Of a stretch of DNA of 64,000 nt, positions 1-12,900 are shown one piece after another. A program made the translations under genes and the position numbers. Every line of letters begins with the position of its first letter. Position 1 is the first letter of the stretch. This DNA comes from Dendrolimus kikuchii (Eukaryota; Arthropoda; Insecta; Lepidoptera; Lasiocampidae). A model generated the notes under the pieces. That model had not been told where the DNA came from. It searched no databases and was given only the letters and a program-made list of their open reading frames with translations. The DNA is taken from NCBI GenBank assembly GCA_019925095.2, contig CM034398.1, forward strand, positions 4,541,001 through 4,605,000. Direction: 5' to 3'.

Positions 1-787
1 AGCAGACGCATTAGCACGCGCTGCAGGACTTCTCTCCCTATTGCGTTCTGCGGCCTCCTTGAGTGACATTACTGTCTCACAAAAAGTAACCGCAGCCCCC
101 CAATTGTCGCCGCTCTGCAGCATGGCCTTGACCAGGTCGCAGAGCGAGTCGACCGGACCTACGTGCAGGTACCGGACAAAACGAGCAACTACAATTGCTC
201 AATCCCGGTCAATTATAGTCAACTATGACGTCACGACTAACTCGAGCAATTTAGGGCGATAGCAATATGTAGGCAGCAAGCTGTTGCTGAGATACGGCCA
301 CACAATACCATGCAATATGGAACAACTTAAAAAATTAGACACCCCCCGCCGCTGGTCTGTTTCTCTCGCGAAAACGAGACGTAGTTATACGTACAAACGA
401 GATGGAAAGCAAATTTCCAAACCGATTGGATATTCGACAACTCATGTGGCGACATTGATAAATATGGAATATATTGAGTAATATTCCCTAAACAATGGCG
501 CATTTTATTGGAATTGCTCCAGATTGGTTCATTACTGTTGCTAACCAATTATTACTCAAAAAATTGCCCGTGTAAGATCACCTTAATAGTCTATACATAC
601 TATATCAATATCCTTCAATGTAGAGTCGGGACTGTCGCGTCATTACATAAAAGTATCATATTACTGTGTATTTAGTTACACGGTATTCATGAGGCATATT
701 AATGTCTGAGTAATAATATGAATCCATCAATGCATGGTCGTAGGTAGATGATATTGCTCACAAAAAAAACATGTACAAAAATGCATT

Positions 788-1104
788 TTTTTTTATCACA
801 TGACTTCAGCAGCCACGCAGACGGCCCACCTGATGGAAAGCGGTTACCATCGACTAATAGACATTTGACGCACCAAAGCTACCAATGTGCTGCCGCTCTC
901 TAAAGGGAGACTGGAACTTGGCCACTCATGCCGGAACACAATACAACACTACAAGTTGTTATGGCGGTATACTCTAGACCAGGGGTTGTAGCCATTCAGA
1001 CGGGCAAATACCCTACCACCTGGCTGTGAATTTTTTTGATCGCCTCTTACGACAGGCTGGCCGACCACAGGAATTACTGTTCTTTCTTTGTTCTTGCACG
1101 ATAG
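788..1104 (-). mobile_element. Family A retroelement copy A1 (about 310 bp)
   Basis: One of 15 copies in the window. The oriented element starts at 'GTGCAGGAACGGAG', has an internal inverted repeat (CCAGGTGGTAG / CTACCACCCCTGG), and ends 'CATCAAGTGGGCCGTCTGCC' ... 'TGCAATAAAA' with an A tail, as in lepidopteran LINE/SINE 3' ends. A1 is diverged and pairs with A2 in a direct dimer. Confidence 0.75.
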
Positions 1105-1209
1105 AGTTTAACCGTCCGCTTTTTTATATGTAAAAAAATAAAATTATAATTGGCCTAACTGTCTATAACTAACCATTTATTAAAAATAGAGTACTATTAT
1201 AAAATGCAT

Positions 1210-1520
1210 TGTTTTTTTTTTGTTACAAGAGTTCAGCAGACAGGCAGACGGCCCACGTAATGGTAAGAGGTTACTGTCGCCTATGGACATTTGCAACACT
1301 AAAGGCGTTACAAATGCGCTGCTGCTCTCCTGAGGGAGTCTGGAACCTGGCTACTAATGCCAGAAAACAACTCAAGGTTTTTATGGCGGCATACTCTAGA
1401 CTAGGGGTGGTAGCCATCCAGACAGATACCCTACCAGCCGGCTGTGGGTTGCTTTGTCGCCTCTTACGACTGGCTGCCCGGCCGCAGGAAATTGTATTCT
1501 TTCACCGTTCCTGCACGGAT
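1210..1520 (-). mobile_element. Family A retroelement copy A2
   Basis: Near full-length copy (T-run at left, 5' end CCGTGCAGG at right). It forms a dimer with A1 across a 105-bp AT-rich spacer. The same dimer and spacer occur in reverse at 8847-9560. Confidence 0.8.
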
Positions 1521-1812
1521 AAATTATTATTGAAGCGAAACTTCTTTAGAATCGATGTGATTTGAAACTCAATGAAACGAAAAAGCGACACTAAAAAGAG
1601 ATAAACACATAAAATTCAACCTTATTTAATTCGAAATAAAACACATTTCTCTTTACCCATTAGTATTAAGTTTCACTTTTACTACACATACGCGCGTAAC
1701 CATGCATTGAATTTTGAACTTTATGCTAGTGACTTAAAGTATAATTTAGATTGAATTATTACAGATAAAGGTCAAAATACCTAAGAATAAAGACGTCTAT
1801 AATATAATAGAA

Positions 1813-1928
1813 ATGTGTGTGTGCAGTTCACACTTGTCCACTAAGCGTTGTAGATATAATTCTGTTCGCCTGTGTATATTCCCTGTCTGAAGTTTAACTT
1901 CTACTGCGTGTAAACTGCACATACACAT
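1813..1928. mobile_element. Short MITE-like element with 21-bp inverted ends
   Basis: ATGTGTGTGTGCAGTTCACAC at the left pairs with GTGTAAACTGCACATACACAT (21 bp, two mismatches). 116 bp long, non-coding. Confidence 0.5.
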
Positions 1929-1959
1929 ATTTTTTTAATTATTTACAAAACTTCTTAGC

Positions 1960-2639
1960 TAAATAACAGGCGGCCTTATCGCTAATATTCATATTCATAT
2001 TTATTTATTTTGCATTAGACACGGTTACAAGATGTTACAATACATGGTGATAGTTTCACGTGTGCTAGCTAAATTGGCGTGCAAAATTATTCTTAGAGTA
2101 CAATTTTATTATTTTAATTATCTTATTATATTACAATTAAATTATAAATGTCAATAAAAAATTAGTCAATATTGTATTTATCTCATATAATCCTGCATTG
2201 AGTAGAAACATTTATCCACCAGCCAGTTAAAAAGCTTTATATTAAATAAGTTACCTTTATATTCTTTGATAATTGGAGGTATTTTGTTATAGATTTTTAT
2301 AATCATAATATGGCTATTTCTACTATAGAGATGGCTGTTCACCGGGGGGTGTGCTAAACGATTTCCATGACGAGTGTTAAACCTGTAAACATCTTCAAAT
2401 TTTAGAAATAGCTCTGGATTGCTTTTCACAAATTTACAAGCTTCGAGTATGTAAAGGCTGGGAAGCGTTAAGATTTTATATTTTCTAAAGAGGGGAGCAC
2501 AAGAAGTCCACGGTGGTACATTAAATATTGCTCTTAAGCATTTTTTTTGGGCGATAAATACTTTTAATAGCGATCTCTCTTCTAAATCAACCAAGCAATC
2601 TAACTTGCAGGAACTTCTAACTAATCTAGCGATATACAA
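1960..2639 (-). pseudogene. LINE (CR1/Jockey-like) reverse transcriptase C-terminus and 3' UTR, truncated
   Basis: An open frame at 2639-2178 (153 codons) reads QKKCLRAIFNVPPWTSCAPL, then LTLPSLYILEACKFVKSNPE, NTRHGN and YNKIPPIIKEYKGN. This is the usual C-terminal end of non-LTR retrotransposon ORF2 after the reverse transcriptase domain. The sequence to 1960 holds the 3' UTR with a GGCGGCCTTATCGCT motif (on +) also seen at 18630 and 34240. The 5' part of the element is absent. Confidence 0.75.
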
Positions 2640-2852
2640 ATGTATGTGGAGCAGAAAATGAGATAGGCCTGAACAATTTAAAAATAAATTAACAAATTAC
2701 AAAGATACATAGTTAAAATTATTAAGTTCCAATATGTTTGTTAATTGACTAACATTTTACCTAGAAACTTGTTCATTGATTTTAAAATAATGAAAATGCT
2801 TTAGAATCACATTCTATTTAAAATCGTTATATAATGATTCAAGTATATACGT

Positions 2853-3155
2853 TTTTTTTTATTGCAGGAGTTCAGCAGACAGGCCGACGGCCCACTTGAT
2901 GGAAAGCGGTTACCATCGCCTATTAACATTTGCAACACCAAAGGTGCTACAAATGCGCTGCTGCTCTCTTAAGGGAGACTGGAACCTGGTCACTAATGCC
3001 GGAACACAACTCAAGGTTGATATGGGGACATACTCTAGACCAGGGGTGGTAGCCATCCAGTCGGGCAATTGCTCTACCACCTGGCTGTGGGTTGTTTTGT
3101 CGCCTCTTACGACAGGCCGCAGGAAATTGTATTCTTTCTCCGTTCCTGCACGGAT
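2853..3155 (-). mobile_element. Family A retroelement copy A3, inside a palindrome
   Basis: Full-length copy. Its flanks are reverse complements: TCAAGTATATACGT at 2839-2852 and ACGTATATACTTGA at 3167-3180. Confidence 0.8.
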
Positions 3156-3507
3156 AGTGTGTATTTACGTATATACTTGATGCAGTTGATATCATACATA
3201 TTATTACAAATCATTTTTATTGTTTGCTGTCTAGTGTACTTAGTCTGCGGTTTGTGCCAAACTTCATGACCTCTCTGACCTGATTTTGCTGTCTAAGAGC
3301 GATTATAAGGCTTGGCGCTGCTAAACCTTAGTCTATAGACTAACTAACCTTAGTCAAACTCAGTCTATAGATTGCGCACGAGTTGATAATTGCCGTTAGA
3401 TAATTATTTATCGACGAAATAGGAATAATTTACTAAAAGATGGATTGTCGTAGGATGGTTAAAAATCACTTAATTGTAAATGCTTTATATTATTGAATTG
3501 AAACAAT

Positions 3508-3695
3508 TTGTTTGTTTGTTTGCTTGACCGCACTAATCTCAGGAACTACTGGTCTGATTTGAAAAATTCGTTCAGTGTTAGATAGCCCATTTATCGAGGA
3601 AGGCTATAGGCTATATACTATCACGCTAAGGCCAATAGGAGCGGAGCACCAATAAAGAATGTTTCAAAATCGGGGTTTTTTTTCCTTTTGAGAGC
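3508..3695 (+). mobile_element. Helitron-like / non-autonomous repeat fragment
   Basis: TTTG repeats, 'AGGAACTACTGGTCTGATTT', 'GAGGAAGGCTATAGGCTATA' and 'CCAATAGGAGCGGAGC' match a common lepidopteran non-autonomous repeat family. The 188-bp fragment has no coding capacity. Confidence 0.5.
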
Positions 3696-4167
3696 TTCCG
3701 TTGCGTGCGCTGCGTAAACAAAACAAAAAACATGTTCTCCTTTATTTCTCCTTCTTCTCTTTCTCTTCTCTTAATTGTTCTCCTTTAAAAGTTCTACAAA
3801 AAAATCCGCGACAGCATAAAATATGTCAACTTTTAAGGTTGGCTCACTATAACCTTTTTTATGCTAACCAAATTTGTTCTAAAATAATGCATTATTTGCG
3901 AAGGTGTTTTTATAAACATGATATTAATCCTTATCCAAATAAATACGTTATTCATCACAAGTATTTAATTTAAAACAAAATTGCCATTTACATCATTCGA
4001 TTTCAATGAATATCTTAAGAGATATCGCAGTTTTAAAATACAACCGCAGCAAAATAATGATCAAGTACTGCGCGCGTATTTATGATGTGCAAGGCTGGCG
4101 GGCAGTCATTGATTTAAAATATTTTCACCTTCTACCTAAACACAGTCGCGGGTTAAAGTTAGCGTTA

Positions 4168-4215
4168 GCCCAAAGTAACTATTTCACGCGGACGAAGTCG
4201 CGGGCAGAAGCTAAT
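4168..4215 (+). mobile_element. Helitron-like 3' end fragment
   Basis: TTTCACGCGGACGAAGTCGC followed by GGGCAGAAGCTAATA resembles the 3' end of lepidopteran Helitrons (hairpin, then CTAR-type terminus). Confidence 0.45.
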
Positions 4216-4875
4216 AGATTAAATATGTGTGATTTTATATTCTCTATATATGTATATCGCATCTTCTCTCTACCTTTGGCTATATTAATTGTGACGACAT
4301 AGAACGTGTTCTGCCGAGATGACAAGCGACTCGTATGTGGTTGATAAGGCTCGTTATATTAGTAATATTAGTAATTGGTGTATCAGCTTTGATCAGTCTC
4401 TAGAATCATCTGCTTCAATGATGTAGATGTCAAATAGAAATATCTAGTGTTATATATATAAGTTTTTGTTTTCATTAAGCTTGCACAAGGACAGAGTATT
4501 TAAACCGAGGAGACTAAATGCTAAACAATTGGAATCGATACGCGAATGGGGGTATGTCGCCCTAATATCTATATTATATGTATGTTATTTCTATTTATGT
4601 GTACTTCTATGTATAATTTACAATTTGTTATAAAACATTAGCTTCAATATTGTAAGAGGAGCGCATCGAACTTGAAATCTTTAAAAAGTGTAACAGCACA
4701 CATTGAAGACATAGAAAGCCGTAGAAAGCGCAAAAGCGATTTACATAATCTAGCTTTTTGATTACACGCTTCGACATGCTTCGACTTAAATCTCACGCAA
4801 ATGTAAGGTAGGTATCGTTCTTTATATTTGAACCGCTAGTATTTTACTAATCTTATCTACACATCTATATTTTAA

Positions 4876-5009
<134 letters not shown>

Positions 5010-5089
5010 TAAATAACTACTTTTTTTTTATTGCTAGACCTACGCGCAGGCCGCCCGCCGCCTTCTCCACAGCAGAAGGCAAATTAAAT

Positions 5090-5130
5090 AAAATTCCACG
5101 CGGGCGAAGTCGCGAGTAATAGCTAGTCAA
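5090..5130 (+). mobile_element. Helitron-like 3' end fragment
   Basis: ATTCCACGCGGGCGAAGTCG, then CGAGTAATAGCTAGTC: the typical CGCGGGCGAAGTCGCG hairpin and CTAGT terminus. Confidence 0.5.
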
Positions 5131-5311
5131 TTAAAATAAACCAAGACTGTGAACCTTTAAATAATTTCAAGACATTATAATTACATAGTATCCATGTATA
5201 TGTATTACATACCTACAAAGGTGTTAAACTTTTGATACAGTTCTTCATATTCGGACCTTTAGCACACGTATACAATTGTGGACTAAAATTACATTATACA
5301 TACATACATAA

Positions 5312-5402
5312 CTTCTCGCCAGTTCCCTTGCGGGGTAGGCACAGACAACAGAGCGCCATTCGGGTTTATTCTTACACATCTCACTTGCTTCTTTGACATT
5401 AC
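5312..5402 (-). mobile_element. RTE-type LINE 3' end fragment
   Basis: Reverse complement encodes remnants of ...RAYPARELA and ends in a TACA/TGTA simple repeat, as at 24770 and 28190. Confidence 0.65.
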
Positions 5403-6212
5403 AAAATTACATTATGTTATGTCAAAATTAAATATATAATAAGTATGGTATAAATATATATATTGCGCGTTTTCTATAATATTGAAGCTAATGTCGCCCC
5501 TTTCACCTGGCATGACATGGATTCATTAGCAATAATGCTTTCATCTTCTTTAAACATTTTTTTATAAACACAGTATTTAAGTATTACTTCTTAGACCTCA
5601 TAGAAGTCCCTTCATAGCATGGGTGTCTATGCCCCACAAGTTCTACATTCCCAATTTACTCCGATAGACTAGAACATGATGTGATATTATGACATGAATT
5701 TATTTTGGTTACTTGTTATATAAATATGTTTTTTTATTTTATTTTATTATTAGATTTATTTCAATGCAAGAGTTTTGAGAAATGATACATATTCCAGCTA
5801 AGATCGAACAGCGTGTAAAAACACGCATATAATATATATCGATACTAATTGAGAAGAAAATCTCGAGTTCCAATTCAAAGCGGATGTATAATAGCAGGAA
5901 ATTCCATTTTCTTGCTTACTCTTAGAAGTTAGTTTCTCGTTGTTACAATTCACGTCGGCGAGCAGGTTTTACTTCTGATAAACAGGTATCTGTGTGGGAG
6001 TGAGACCAAAAGTAGGTATTATTGGACAACTAATAGTTCCGTCAGACACACCTCTTCCTCCTTAAGTCGTATTAGTCATTCGTGAGGGTCCTGATTTTTC
6101 CCCATTGCATTTTCTTGAAATATTTTACGCCATCGGTGACGATCAATCTAGCAATATCGTTGACATCAGGGCAGCACCTTGCAACTACATTTTTTTCCTC
6201 AAAATTGTTAAA

Positions 6213-6515
6213 TTTTTTTTCTATTGCCTAAGTTTAGCAGACAGGCAGAAGGCCCACCTGTTGGAAAGTGGTTACCATCGCCTATGGATATTTGTAAAAG
6301 CAAAGGTGTTACCAATGTGCTCTCGCTCTCTAAGGGAGACTGGGACCTGGCCACTAATGCCGGAACAGGAATCAGTGTTGTTATGGCTGCATACTCTAGA
6401 CCGGGGGCCACCCAAACGGGCAGATACCAGATACTAGCTGGTGGACTGTTGTCGCCTCTTGCGACAGGCCACTCAGCCGCAGGGAATTGTATTATTTCTC
6501 CGTTGCTGCATGGAT
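6213..6515 (-). mobile_element. Family A retroelement copy A4
   Basis: Full-length but diverged copy, about 270 bp upstream of the putative first coding exon. Confidence 0.75.
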
Positions 6516-6785
6516 CAAATTGTAATACGCGTCCAGCCCATATAAGTAATACGTGTTCGTAAGTTGACGAACAAAAAATTACATCAAAAATTTTTGTTCC
6601 AAGGTCCTACACTGACACCGATGATATCTAGTGCGTCGTATACGGAGTGATTGAGTGTGATACCGACTCACGCATCGGTCTACGGCCTCGAGATTTTTTA
6701 TTCCTATTTTGCCAGTGACCAGTTAGTTTTTCTCAATTAGTTCCCTGTTCTCTGGCTATGTGTGAGACACACACACACTATCGCA

Positions 6786-6902
6786 ATGTGCATGGACACG
6801 TTCAACCACGAGTACAGCTCGCTCGCCTCCGTGGATTGCAAGAACTATAAACATATTATGTTTGTTGTGAAAAACTCGGACGTATTTTGCCGTTTCATCG
6901 AA
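6786..6902 (+). CDS. Unknown membrane protein, exon 1 (putative first coding exon)
   Basis: Encodes residues 1-39, starting MCMDTFNHEYSSLAS and ending CRFIE. The donor is GAA|gtgcga, phase 0. A second in-frame ATG lies at 6792. The in-frame stop at 6738 limits upstream extension unless an acceptor exists between 6741 and 6785. The start codon is the least certain part of the model. Confidence 0.6.
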
Positions 6903-9900
6903 GTGCGATACCTATGTACTTTGTATGTCTTCTTTTGTGGCTGCATGTCTAATATCACATGTCATATATCTACTATTGGTCAATGCTACTACACTTTAAC
7001 TTAACTACTACATTTTTCTTATATTTAAAGATCAATGGTGTTACGTTACTTTGTGACAGAGAGTTCGAAGTGCCGTCCCGCCATTTCCCTGGTCAGATCC
7101 ACGTGTGGCGTGTTAGTGCGTGGCTGCAGCGCGGAAGAGCTAGAGCTAGGGAAGAGCTCTACTGTCATGTGGCGAGAGCCATCGCGCTTGTCGTCGTGGT
7201 GGCGAGAGACAGGCTTTTAAGGGCTGAGCCACTCTCCGTACGTGCTGGGATAGAGTCGCTTCTCAATGGCCTGCATAGGTAAGGCTATATGCATATAACG
7301 CACTATATGTCTACTCACGCCTCAAACAAATTGAGTCACAACTTTGAGTTATGACTCAACTTGTTTGAGTTGTATCGAATGCAATTTAATGTCTAGTATT
7401 TTTTTTTTATTACTTTATTTTCCAATATGCTTACATTCATATACATAACATATTCGACTGTGGTACAGAAGCCACATGGGTTTATTCATGCCGCCTCTGC
7501 GGCTAAATGTCACTATCAGGGCGTTCCATTAGTAGTTCACAACGCCCAAAACGCTCAGTTAGCCGAACCACAAGGCGACCGCGATCTTTGTGGTCGCGGC
7601 GAAAACGTCACTAATGACGTCATCATTTTCGATCATACAACGCTCACGACGACCCATGTCAATAGGTGGGTCGAATAGCCGTTCCACTTGGGTTTACGAT
7701 TGTTACGCCGAGAAGCAAGTGGAACGGGAAAACTCGCAGTCGTGAACGTGGTCGGTGTGAGTCCCTAATGGAACGTAGCCTATGTATCACATAACCTCAT
7801 GTGTTCTACACGACTCTCTTAGTCGTGTAGAATACATGAGGTTATGTGAGTGTTATATCAAAATTAAGAGCAGAGGCGAGGAATTGTTATCATCATTCAA
7901 GTGTTTACTTCTGATTTGATAATAAGAAACGGAGTTATCTTCATTTAGTATATGGTTCTGATTTAGTCCCAGGTCTGCACATTCGAGCCTGATGTTCCGC
8001 TTTGGGAATCAATATAGAATCCTTTCAGATTATGTCTGGTCGTTTTGTGGTTGTTTTTGTTAATTTATTGCAGGTCCTCTGGGAGATCATTTACAATGCT
8101 TAGTGTCATATATACACGTTATTATGTTTAGGAATAATATGTAAGAAAGAGAGTTGGTCTGAAAGAGAGTGTCGGGGTGAAGGTAAGGAAAGGAATGCTC
8201 CGGTAGTTCGGGCATGATGAAAGAATGACTAAACAGATATACAATGCAAAAGTGGATGGATGCAGAAGTCGTGGAAGGCCACGACACACCTTCCATGATC
8301 AAATTGATCGTGTACTAGCAGAAGGTGATGTCAGGAGCCTTAAGAATAGACGAGCGTGCATGACAAGAGTTATGAATGTCAAAGAAGCAAGTGAGGTGTG
8401 TAAGAATAAGCCTAAATGTATGTATGTATGTAATAATATATTTACATGCGCCAGATCTCGGTCTCATGCAGTTAGGTCCAGTATTCTTAACTAATAGTTC
8501 TGGTTTATTACATTCAGTTTGTATTAAAATTCTTGCCTTATCTAATACACTCATAATGATTCCATAGTAATGTGAAATACAATTATTTCCAGACTTCTGG
8601 ATTTAATCTTTGGAATGCCCTCAATGGAAGCACGTGACCTGGAAAAGAAGATACGCGAAGAACGTTCTCGGTACTTAGTGGCGGAATTGATATGCAAGGT
8701 AAAACAGACAACTCCTGTTTCGTTTAATAGAAATTTAACTACTAGTTTATTTCAGTTAGATATAGTATCATTGTACTGCGACTTGCAATGGGCTGGGAAA
8801 ATTAAACTTAGGCCATTGTTTTATATAAAATAGCACACCGGTGTTCTGTGCAGGAACGGAGGAAGAATAAAATTTCCTGCTTTGGGGCGGTCTGTCGTAA
8901 AAAGCGACAAAACAACCCACAGCCAGGTGGTAGGGTATCTGCCGGGCTGGATGGCTACCACCCCTGGTCTAGAGTCTAGAGTATGCCTTCATAACAACCT
9001 TGAGTCGTGTTCCGGCATTAGGGGCCAGGTTCCAGACTCCCCCAGAGAGCAACAGCGCATTTGTAACGCCTTTGGTGTTGCAAATGTCCATAAGCGATAG
9101 TAACCGCTTATCATTAGGCGGGCCATCTGCCTGTTTGCTGAACTAATGCAATAAAAAAATGCATTTTAGAATAGTACTCTATTTTTAATAAATGATTAGT
9201 TATAGACAGTTAGGTCAATTATTATTCTAATTATTTTTTACATATAGAAAAGCTGACAATTAAATTCTGTCGTGCAAGAACAAAGACAATACTAATTCCT
9301 GTGATCGGGCAGCCTGTCGTAACAAGCGATAAAACAATCCACAGAAAGCCCGTCTGGATGGCGGCCACCCCGAGTCTAGAGTATGCCGCCATAACAACCT
9401 TGTGTTCCTGCAACTGTGGCCAGGTTCCATTCCTCTTCGAGGCTAGCACCAAATTGTTAATGCCTCTGGTGTCCATAGTGGTGGTGATCCACAGGCAACG
9501 GTAACCACTTTCCATCAGGTGGGCCGCCAGCCTGTCAGCTGTATTTTAGCAATAATAAAAATATTATACTGTTTTACTTTTAAATTATCTCGGTAAAACA
9601 ATTTTAATTGACGTCATAACAGGCCAGTGCAGGGAGGGGCTGGTGGATGCTCTAGGAATTTATTTGATGGACGCGGGTTTTTTCCAAAGCATTTTGTCGC
9701 GGCTCTTTACAAGCTGCGTTCAGTATATAAAATGGTGTAAACATTGATTTAAACATAATATGTAGAATTGTATAATTAGGGTAAGTTGGGGCAGTCATCG
9801 TGACACCTGGGACGCCGTCTCCTCCTTCTGCGAGCGCGTTATGCTAGCGAAGGAGGAGGCGGAGCGGGAGCGTGAGCGGACATCTTTGCTCCGCTCCCGC

Positions 9901-12900
9901 CAAAGGAGGACGCGCCGCGCCGGAGGGCGGATTTCGACCTTCGGCCACCGTAAGCGGACGGCGCGGGTGGGGCCCCTTGGGGTATAGGGGTTCTCACTCA
10001 CCCGCATATGCCGTCGAGATGAGAGCGCGAGTGTTCCGTGCGCGCTCATCTCTCCTCCCGTGGGGCGCGTTACAGACCGCCCCACGCCAAAGAGAGCATG
10101 ATGATGCCGGGGAATGAGTCCCCGGCAATGGAAGAGGCCTCGTGAGGGGTGCCCACCCCTGCCAGGGCTGGGAAGAGGCTAGGTCATATACCCGTAGCTC
10201 TGACATAAGGCGAAGGACGGAACACCCAGGGGTTTTAGTGGGTACCCCTAACCGGGGGTGGCAACAGCATGGCACCAGTTCTGACTGGGCATGCTGGTGC
10301 CACCCCCGATCTGGCGAATCCCACACACGGGTCTCGAATATCCCCCCAAGGTTCTGCCCTTGTCGCGGCTTATGGTCCTCAAGCGGATTTCCCCTGGCTA
10401 ATAAAAAAAAAGTCATCGTGACACCATCAGTAAAAACTGCTAAATAGACTGAAAAAATTTAGGGGAACATTCACAAATTACGTCACAAGAATCTCATGAT
10501 TTCTAACCCCTCTCCCGTCCTAGACACAGTTGGTTACATTCGTGAGACTCCTCCCTCCCTAATGTGACATCACATATTTGGCAATTTTACATCAAGAAAT
10601 TACTAAATTAAAACAGCAGTTCTGTAATTAGTTTCATTTCCATTTAAATATTTTTTTAATCATTTAAACACTATGGTCATACAGATAGAGATGGAAACAT
10701 TCTGAAGATTTTCGTTAATAGTTCAAATTTCGTGGTCTTAAGCTTAAATAGTTAGATTTTGAAATGTGACGTCACAAAATTTAGGACCCTTCCCACCCCT
10801 TGTCATGCAATGTCACACTTCATCGACAATTCCCCCCGCCCCATAACGTGTGACGTAATTTATAGAGGGCCCCTAGGTGCCTTCGTCGTTTTGTAATATG
10901 CACTACATTCCAGAAGGGACTCACAACGACCACGTTCACGACCGCAATATTTCCAATAAATAAATCCAATAAACTCCAGTAGAACGGATTATGGGGTGTT
11001 GATGTCATAAACGACGATATACACAATTGTCATTGGTTGATTTAAAAATCGCACCTTTTTCAATGTCAAGACATTGAGAGAATTAATGCTCTGTGGTCAA
11101 CGCCCACTTCAACACACCTCTTGATATGGATCGTTGTGTGATCGAAAATGATGACGTAATTAGTGACGTTTTCGCCACGACCATAACGACCACAGCCGCC
11201 TTGTGGAACAGCAGACGGAGCATTTTGGGCGTTGTGAGATACGCGTCCATGGTAAAACATATCTCGGTTAAATTGATTTTCAATTGTCCTATTGTAGCCA
11301 GAACACCAGGAGGACATAGCTGCCCTGGCGGCGTGGGTGACGCGCGCGATGAGACGCGCGGCCGCCGAGAAGACCGACGCCAGGGAGCCGCACCGCCCGC
11401 CACCAAGGGTGCCTTGCGTCTACACCACGCCGCAGAGGACGCAGGTATATATATATACACACACACACACTAGGATATGCCCGTGACTTTGTCTACGCTT
11501 GACTTGAAATTCCCGGGACACGAATAACCGCAGCATTTGAAAAAAGAATGTACGCCATCGTTTTAGTGAAAACTGTGTCGGAATAAGCTAATTTTTACGC
11601 ACCTGAACCACTACATACCGCTCCCAGGAAAATTCCCGAGTGATTCCCAGGATAAAAAGTAGCACGGATTTTAACTCTAAGAACTAACTATCGACCATTA
11701 GTTCTTACCTGAATCCTGAACAAACAGAAAAGAAATCTAAAAAAATGCATTGTGTTCTCCAGTGTTTATATAGTCTATACCAGTAAAAAAAAATAGCTTC
11801 TATTATTAGCCGTAAAATGATTAGTTTTTGTGGATAATAGTATTTTATGGTAAAATGGAAATACATCCAATTTTTAGCTTTGTAACAGACAAAGAATATA
11901 ATTTTTAATGTCACAAGTAAACTTCGTCATATGAAAAATATATCTAAAAATTATTTAGAAAAAAAGTATGCAACAATACAGACACGGCATGTTTAGAATT
12001 TTATAATATAGAATTGTCACGCCAGTTTTACAGCAACACAAATGCAGACGGATTAGAGGCAATAGGGGTAGGCTACTGTTCTCTCACTTTATTCTGATCT
12101 TCTAGTCACTCTATTCTTCTCACTTTATTTTTGTACCTGTTTGATTGGAACCATTTTAGCGCTGATTGTGAACATGCTCAGTGCGATTCCCGGTGAACTA
12201 ACAAATTACTTACGTCCATAGTTAGTGGTGGCAGTTGCTTCTTCTTTGGGAATAAAACTCGATGCAAAACTGTATGATTATTATTATTAAACTATTTACA
12301 TGAATCGAAATATACATAAAGAAGTACGTAATTACAAATTGTGCGAGAGAGTCGAGAGAGAGAGAGTGGTGTCAATGAGAATTGTGTGCATTTTCCCTCT
12401 AAGTCCGCTCTTATATCCCGCGTACCGTCCGACGCCTAGCCGCTAATTGTGCGAGCTGTGGGCTTCGGCGGTATGCGGGGCGCGGAGAGTATGTGTGCTC
12501 CAGCGGGCGGGTCAGGCAGGTGCTCTCGGTCCGCAACAATAGTATTAATAATGGACTATATTTACAATTACTACTGCAAACAAAGAAACATAATTAAACT
12601 TATTATAATAATCCGAGAGCGAGAGGCAAAGAAAGTGAGTAAGACGTAATAGACGAATGGTCATTTTCAAGCCATAGTTCCATCTTTCCACTCGTGTGGC
12701 CTATGTCTCGCGGCTAAGCCACTGAGCTAGTGTTAAGGGCCTACCTAAATGGAATTCGCTATCTTGCTCACGTATTATTACCACATTTTTGAAGATATAA
12801 ATTCACATAATCTACTTAAAACAAGTACGCATTACACAAAACTTACCAAATAAATTAGGAATGTTTCATAAAACAGTCGTTATGATTTCGTATACATTTC

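Larger units (their letters stand above)
7400..7980 (-). repeat. Repeat homologous to 26690-26957, interrupted by a MITE and a hairpin
   Basis: 7400-7502 is the reverse of the 26826-26930 segment (ending CATGTGG...GCATATTGG), and 7856-7980 the reverse of 26690-26815. The stretch 7503-7855 is extra and holds MITE N1 and the 28-bp-stem hairpin. Lies in intron 2. Confidence 0.6.

Noticed and set aside
1209..1565. 118-codon + frame and similar MESGYHRLWTFATPKV... frames at many loci
   Set aside because: These are family A repeats. The same quasi-open frame recurs in all copies, broken at random, and has no start or domain.
7035..7220. 61-codon + frame over exon 2
   Set aside because: Out of register with exons 1 and 3; the INGVTLLC frame connects to both.
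9994..10416. 140-codon - frame
   Set aside because: Antisense to the 3' UTR of the R1-like LINE; GC-rich shadow.
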